Under the pieces are notes generated by a model. The model ran no database searches and was not told where the DNA came from. It worked only from the letters and a program-made list of their open reading frames with translations. Positions 61,562 through 64,000 of a DNA stretch of 64,000 nt are shown here, piece after piece (within the stretch, counting starts at the first letter, position 1; every line of letters starts with the position of its first letter). The translations under genes and the position numbers were made by a program. Location of the stretch: the NCBI RefSeq assembly GCF_000760295.1, contig NZ_JNBA01000039.1, forward strand, positions 310,001 through 374,000, in the 5' to 3' direction. This DNA is from Prochlorococcus sp. MIT 0701 (lineage in GTDB: Bacteria > Cyanobacteriota > Cyanobacteriia > PCC-6307 > Cyanobiaceae).

Positions 61562-62032
61562 ATGCCTGAGATTGTCAACAATGCTGGAATTGCCTACGTC
61601 CACTACCTGAGCTTCATGGTTTGCTTTGCTGCCTTGGTGCTTGAGCGAAAGCTGTTGAAGGCTTCCCCAAACCGTGGAGAAGCCACGGCCATGTTAATCA
61701 CTGACATCGTTTATGGCGTAGCAGGGTTGGCGCTATTGATCAGCGGCATTTTGCGGGTGTTGTATTTCGGCCAGGGAAGTGACTTTTATACTCAAAACCC
61801 TTTGTTCTGGTGGAAGGTAGGAGTCTTTATTGTTGCGGGGACTCTTTCGCTTTATCCAACTGTCACCTATATCCTCTGGGCTATTCCACTGCGCAAGGGA
61901 GAACTTCCTGAAGTGAGTTCCTCTTTAGTGACTCGCCTCGGTTGGTTCATTAACATCGAAATCATTGGATTTGCATTCATTCCCCTTTTGGCAACCCTGA
62001 TGGCCCGCGGCGTCGGTCTTCCTTCTCAATAA
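61562..62032 (+). CDS. DUF2214 membrane protein
   Basis: 156 residues from ATG 61562 (MPEIVNNAGIAYVHYLSFMV); ATG 61547 adds five. Four membrane helices with the family blocks ITDIVYGVAGLALLISGILR, LYFGQGSDFYTQNPLFWWKV and TLSLYPTVTYILWAIP. Function unknown. It lies five bases before the zincin gene in the same direction, so likely an operon. Confidence 0.88.
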   Translation: MPEIVNNAGIAYVHYLSFMVCFAALVLERKLLKASPNRGEATAMLITDIVYGVAGLALLISGILRVLYFGQGSDFYTQNPLFWWKVGVFIVAGTLSLYPTVTYILWAIPLRKGELPEVSSSLVTRLGWFINIEIIGFAFIPLLATLMARGVGLPSQ

Positions 62033-62037
62033 GCCAA

Positions 62038-62670
62038 ATGGTTCCAGATCCCTGTCCACCAGCGCAAGACGTTCGTGTTTTAAATGGTGGGCTTCAATTA
62101 CCCGAATCCAGAAATGGGCTCGGGTATGTCGACAAATTAGCGACCACCAGTTTTGGTTATCCAAGCCTGCCGCATTGGTGTGTATGGGTTGAACCAAACC
62201 CCAAAGGCTCTGTTGCGGGCCACCGCTGGTTAAAGCGATGGGCCAATGCTGTTGATGCTGCATTCAATAGCTGGTCTGAAGTGATCCCAATAACGAGGGT
62301 CGCTGAGATTGAACGCGCTCATGTGATGGTGTTTAGAAAACGCCCTCCGCTGCGACAGCTCCCCTCCGGTTGGCGTGCCAGCAATGGCCGAAGTCTGCTG
62401 ACAATCGTTGAGGCTCGACGCAAAAAGGCAACCCAACTTGAGCCAAAAGTGAAGGTCTTGGTTTCACCAGAACTAAGAGCGCCTGTCCTTCAAGCGACAG
62501 CCTTGCATGAGCTAGGTCATGCTTTTGGCCTATGGGGGCACAGTGATCATGCTGGCGATGTCATGGCCGTATCCCAGGGGGCATTGCCTGTCTTGACTGT
62601 TTCCCAAAGAGATCGGCTCACACTTGAGTGGATCCGTTCACAATCCACCAACTTTGGGCAACCACGTTGA
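62038..62670 (+). CDS. Zincin-type metalloprotease
   Basis: 210 residues. The zinc motif HExxHxxGxxH is present: LHELGHAFGLWGHSDHAG, followed by a Met-turn DVMAVSQG as in metzincins/matrixins. VVEPNPKGSVAGHRWLKRWA precedes. There is no signal peptide, so it may act inside the cell, or export is by another route. Similar small proteases occur in many cyanobacteria; substrate unknown. Downstream of DUF2214 by five bases. Confidence 0.88.
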   Translation: MVPDPCPPAQDVRVLNGGLQLPESRNGLGYVDKLATTSFGYPSLPHWCVWVEPNPKGSVAGHRWLKRWANAVDAAFNSWSEVIPITRVAEIERAHVMVFRKRPPLRQLPSGWRASNGRSLLTIVEARRKKATQLEPKVKVLVSPELRAPVLQATALHELGHAFGLWGHSDHAGDVMAVSQGALPVLTVSQRDRLTLEWIRSQSTNFGQPR

Positions 62671-62717
62671 TGGGAATTTCACTAAAAAGAATCACTCAGT
62701 CAGCAACAGTTCAGCAT

Positions 62718-63386
62718 TCAGCTTCGACGTGGTGCTCCACGTCTATTAGCGAGCACCTCAAGCACTTCTCTCCAGTTCACACCGTGGTGGGCAAGAGCGA
62801 CTTGCAGATGAAAGAGAAGATCAGCTGCTTCATTAGCAATTGCCTTCCCATCGTCGTCTTTGCAAGCCATCACAAATTCCGCACTCTCCTCACCAATTTT
62901 TTTAAGGATGCGATTGTCACCACCTTCTAAAAGCTTGTTTGTGTAACTGTTGGTTTCGGGTGTGGTCTGGCGTTGATCAATGACCCGAAAAAGTTCACTG
63001 CAGGCATCCATCGGAGGAGGGAGAGTCAGTGAGTCTCCCTGCGAATGATGGTTTACCTCTGCGAAGAAACAGCTTCGAGCTCCGGTATGACAACTGACCA
63101 AACCGGTTTGTTCGATACTGAGTAAAAGCACATCAGCATCGCAGTCATAACGAATTCCCTTAAGGATCTGCGTATGACCGCTAGTGGCACCTTTATGCCA
63201 AAGCTCCTGGCGCGAGCGGCTCCAGTAATGAACTTCGCCACTCTTTAATGTCTGCTCCAGGGCAGTGCGATTCATCCAGGCCATCATCAAAACGGCTCCA
63301 TCAAGCCAGTCTTGGGAGATCGCTGGAATCAGACCAATATCGTCAAAACAAAGTTGGTCGATGAAGGCGGGGCTGAGGGGTTGCAT
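62718..63386 (-). CDS. hisIE: Bifunctional HisI-HisE
   Basis: 222 residues. N-terminal phosphoribosyl-AMP cyclohydrolase: AVLMMAWMNRTALEQTLKSG, HYWSRSRQELWHKGATSG, and metal ligands in DCDADVLLL and HTGARSCFF. C-terminal phosphoribosyl-ATP pyrophosphatase: YTNKLLEGGDNRILKKIGEE, SAEFVMACKDDDGKAIANEA and LLFHLQVALAHHGV. Catalyses histidine steps 2 and 3. hisA lies far away in the window. It starts at ATG 63386. Confidence 0.95.
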   Translation of the reverse strand: MQPLSPAFIDQLCFDDIGLIPAISQDWLDGAVLMMAWMNRTALEQTLKSGEVHYWSRSRQELWHKGATSGHTQILKGIRYDCDADVLLLSIEQTGLVSCHTGARSCFFAEVNHHSQGDSLTLPPPMDACSELFRVIDQRQTTPETNSYTNKLLEGGDNRILKKIGEESAEFVMACKDDDGKAIANEAADLLFHLQVALAHHGVNWREVLEVLANRRGAPRRS

Positions 63387-63837
63387 TCGTCCTCAAAGAG
63401 TGGAGGTGCTGCCGTGCAATCATCCCTCAGCACCAAACGAGTCATCAACTGCTTCGCTCTCGCATGACCCACCCCTCTTAAGGTCTCATAACCTAAAAGC
63501 GAATGGAGCCGTGCATCAGCATCTCGAATGCTATGGGTGCTGATTAGAAATTTCACTTCTAGCCATGACTAGGGTTCAGGATCAACAGACACCAGAGACA
63601 TCAAGGGACGATGGGTGGGGTTGAAGACTGATAAGACCTACTCAAAGCATTAATTACTCAGTATCAAGCAGATAGCTTGTCTCAGGCACATCTAAAAGGG
63701 GACGATCCCAACTGCTGATAGGTTGAATTTTAATGCAGCAAGTTTAGCCAATCAACAATCAACTCTTAAAGACCAGTCCGTCGGACTTTTCAAGGTGAAG
63801 GCAGCTATCAGCAATTTGCACTTTCAGAAGAAAATAA
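63387..63837. other. Non-coding region after hisIE, 451 bp
   Basis: A 75-codon minus frame (63329-63556) overlaps the hisIE start and reads poorly. No RNA gene or terminator recognised. Confidence 0.4.
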
Positions 63838-64000
63838 TCTAACCTCAAGCTTCTCGTCAATGAAGGTAGAGATGAGGCATCTTTTAGCGATGACTCTCGC
63901 AAGCTTGCACCTATGCTCAAAAGCACAATCAAAGAAACAAAAATAAATTTTCAACTTGCTATTGATGAAGCGAATCCAAATAGGAAAGAAGTCTTAAGAT
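63838..64000 (+). CDS. Open frame running off the window end
   Basis: After TAA 63835-63837 the frame stays open to the edge and reads LKLLVNEGRDEASFSDDSRK, LAPMLKSTIKETKINFQLAI and DEANPNRKEVLR. The first ATG is 63913. The composition is protein-like, charged and helical, but the 5' part has no start, so it may be a remnant or an internal start is used. Needs the next window. Confidence 0.35.

Noticed and set aside
63329-63556. 75-codon frame overlapping the hisIE start
   Set aside because: Shadow of the N-terminal part of hisIE plus leader; composition is not protein-like.
1-64000. CRISPR arrays, insertion sequences, prophage genes, rRNA
   Set aside because: None seen on reading both strands; no regularly spaced repeats, transposase or integrase motifs were found.

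Overview
The window looks like a chromosomal piece of a marine picocyanobacterium, most likely low-light Prochlorococcus (LLIV, MIT9313/MIT9303-like) or a close Synechococcus relative. Evidence: a Pcb/IsiA-type chlorophyll-binding antenna protein, NdhL, cyAbrB, cytochrome c6, a group-2 sigma factor, SynFtn-like ferritins, DUF3685/DUF3119/DUF3007/DUF2808 proteins, moderate GC, short genes, and no insertion sequences, prophage or CRISPR. All family names come from reading the translations; no search was run.

Layout. 1-14300: mostly housekeeping genes (DUF3685 fragment, Fur-family regulator, hisA, epimerase, pgsA, CBS protein, a GluR0-like ligand-gated K+ channel, a PCC-glutaredoxin fusion, double GNAT, cytochrome c6, PstS, NmrA-like reductase, rhomboid). 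14385-17282: endonuclease III, a MIF homologue and a TVP38-type membrane protein. 18100-26200: an iron-centred region with two Crp/Fnr-type regulators, an FbpC/FutC-type ABC ATPase, two ferritins, a Pcb antenna gene, a Fur-box-like site, Crp-type palindromes and a 45-residue cysteine-rich basic ORF divergent from the first ferritin. 26700-33124: peroxiredoxin-like protein, msrA, an S9 peptidase, small proteins, and tRNA-Pro(GGG).

33125-42470 is gene-poor and accessory in character: small secreted or membrane proteins, a TPR protein, several stretches that look like broken genes, and a possible small RNA with a strong terminator. 42472-50562 carries an SDR, a DCC thioredoxin-like protein, a twice-frameshifted membrane-protein pseudogene, a GNAT, a glutamate decarboxylase translationally overlapped by a YrhK-like membrane protein, a DUF2808 protein and a GST-domain protein. 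50828-64000 returns to core genes: glutathione reductase, CaCA exchanger, pyrC, tRNA-Leu(TAA), ndhL-DUF3007-trpA, cyAbrB, a second small cytochrome c, a Nif11-cupin fusion, PsiE-like protein, DUF1232 operon, sigma factor, DUF2214, a zincin protease and hisIE.

Best candidate for something undescribed: the iron region, where a small Cys/Lys-rich ORF sits beside a Fur-box-like sequence and shares an intergenic region with a ferritin, next to two Crp-like regulators and a Pcb gene with its own perfect palindrome. That this works as one regulatory unit is inference. Several other ORFs below about 60 codons are reported at low confidence because they have protein-like translations, good ribosome-binding sites or terminators.
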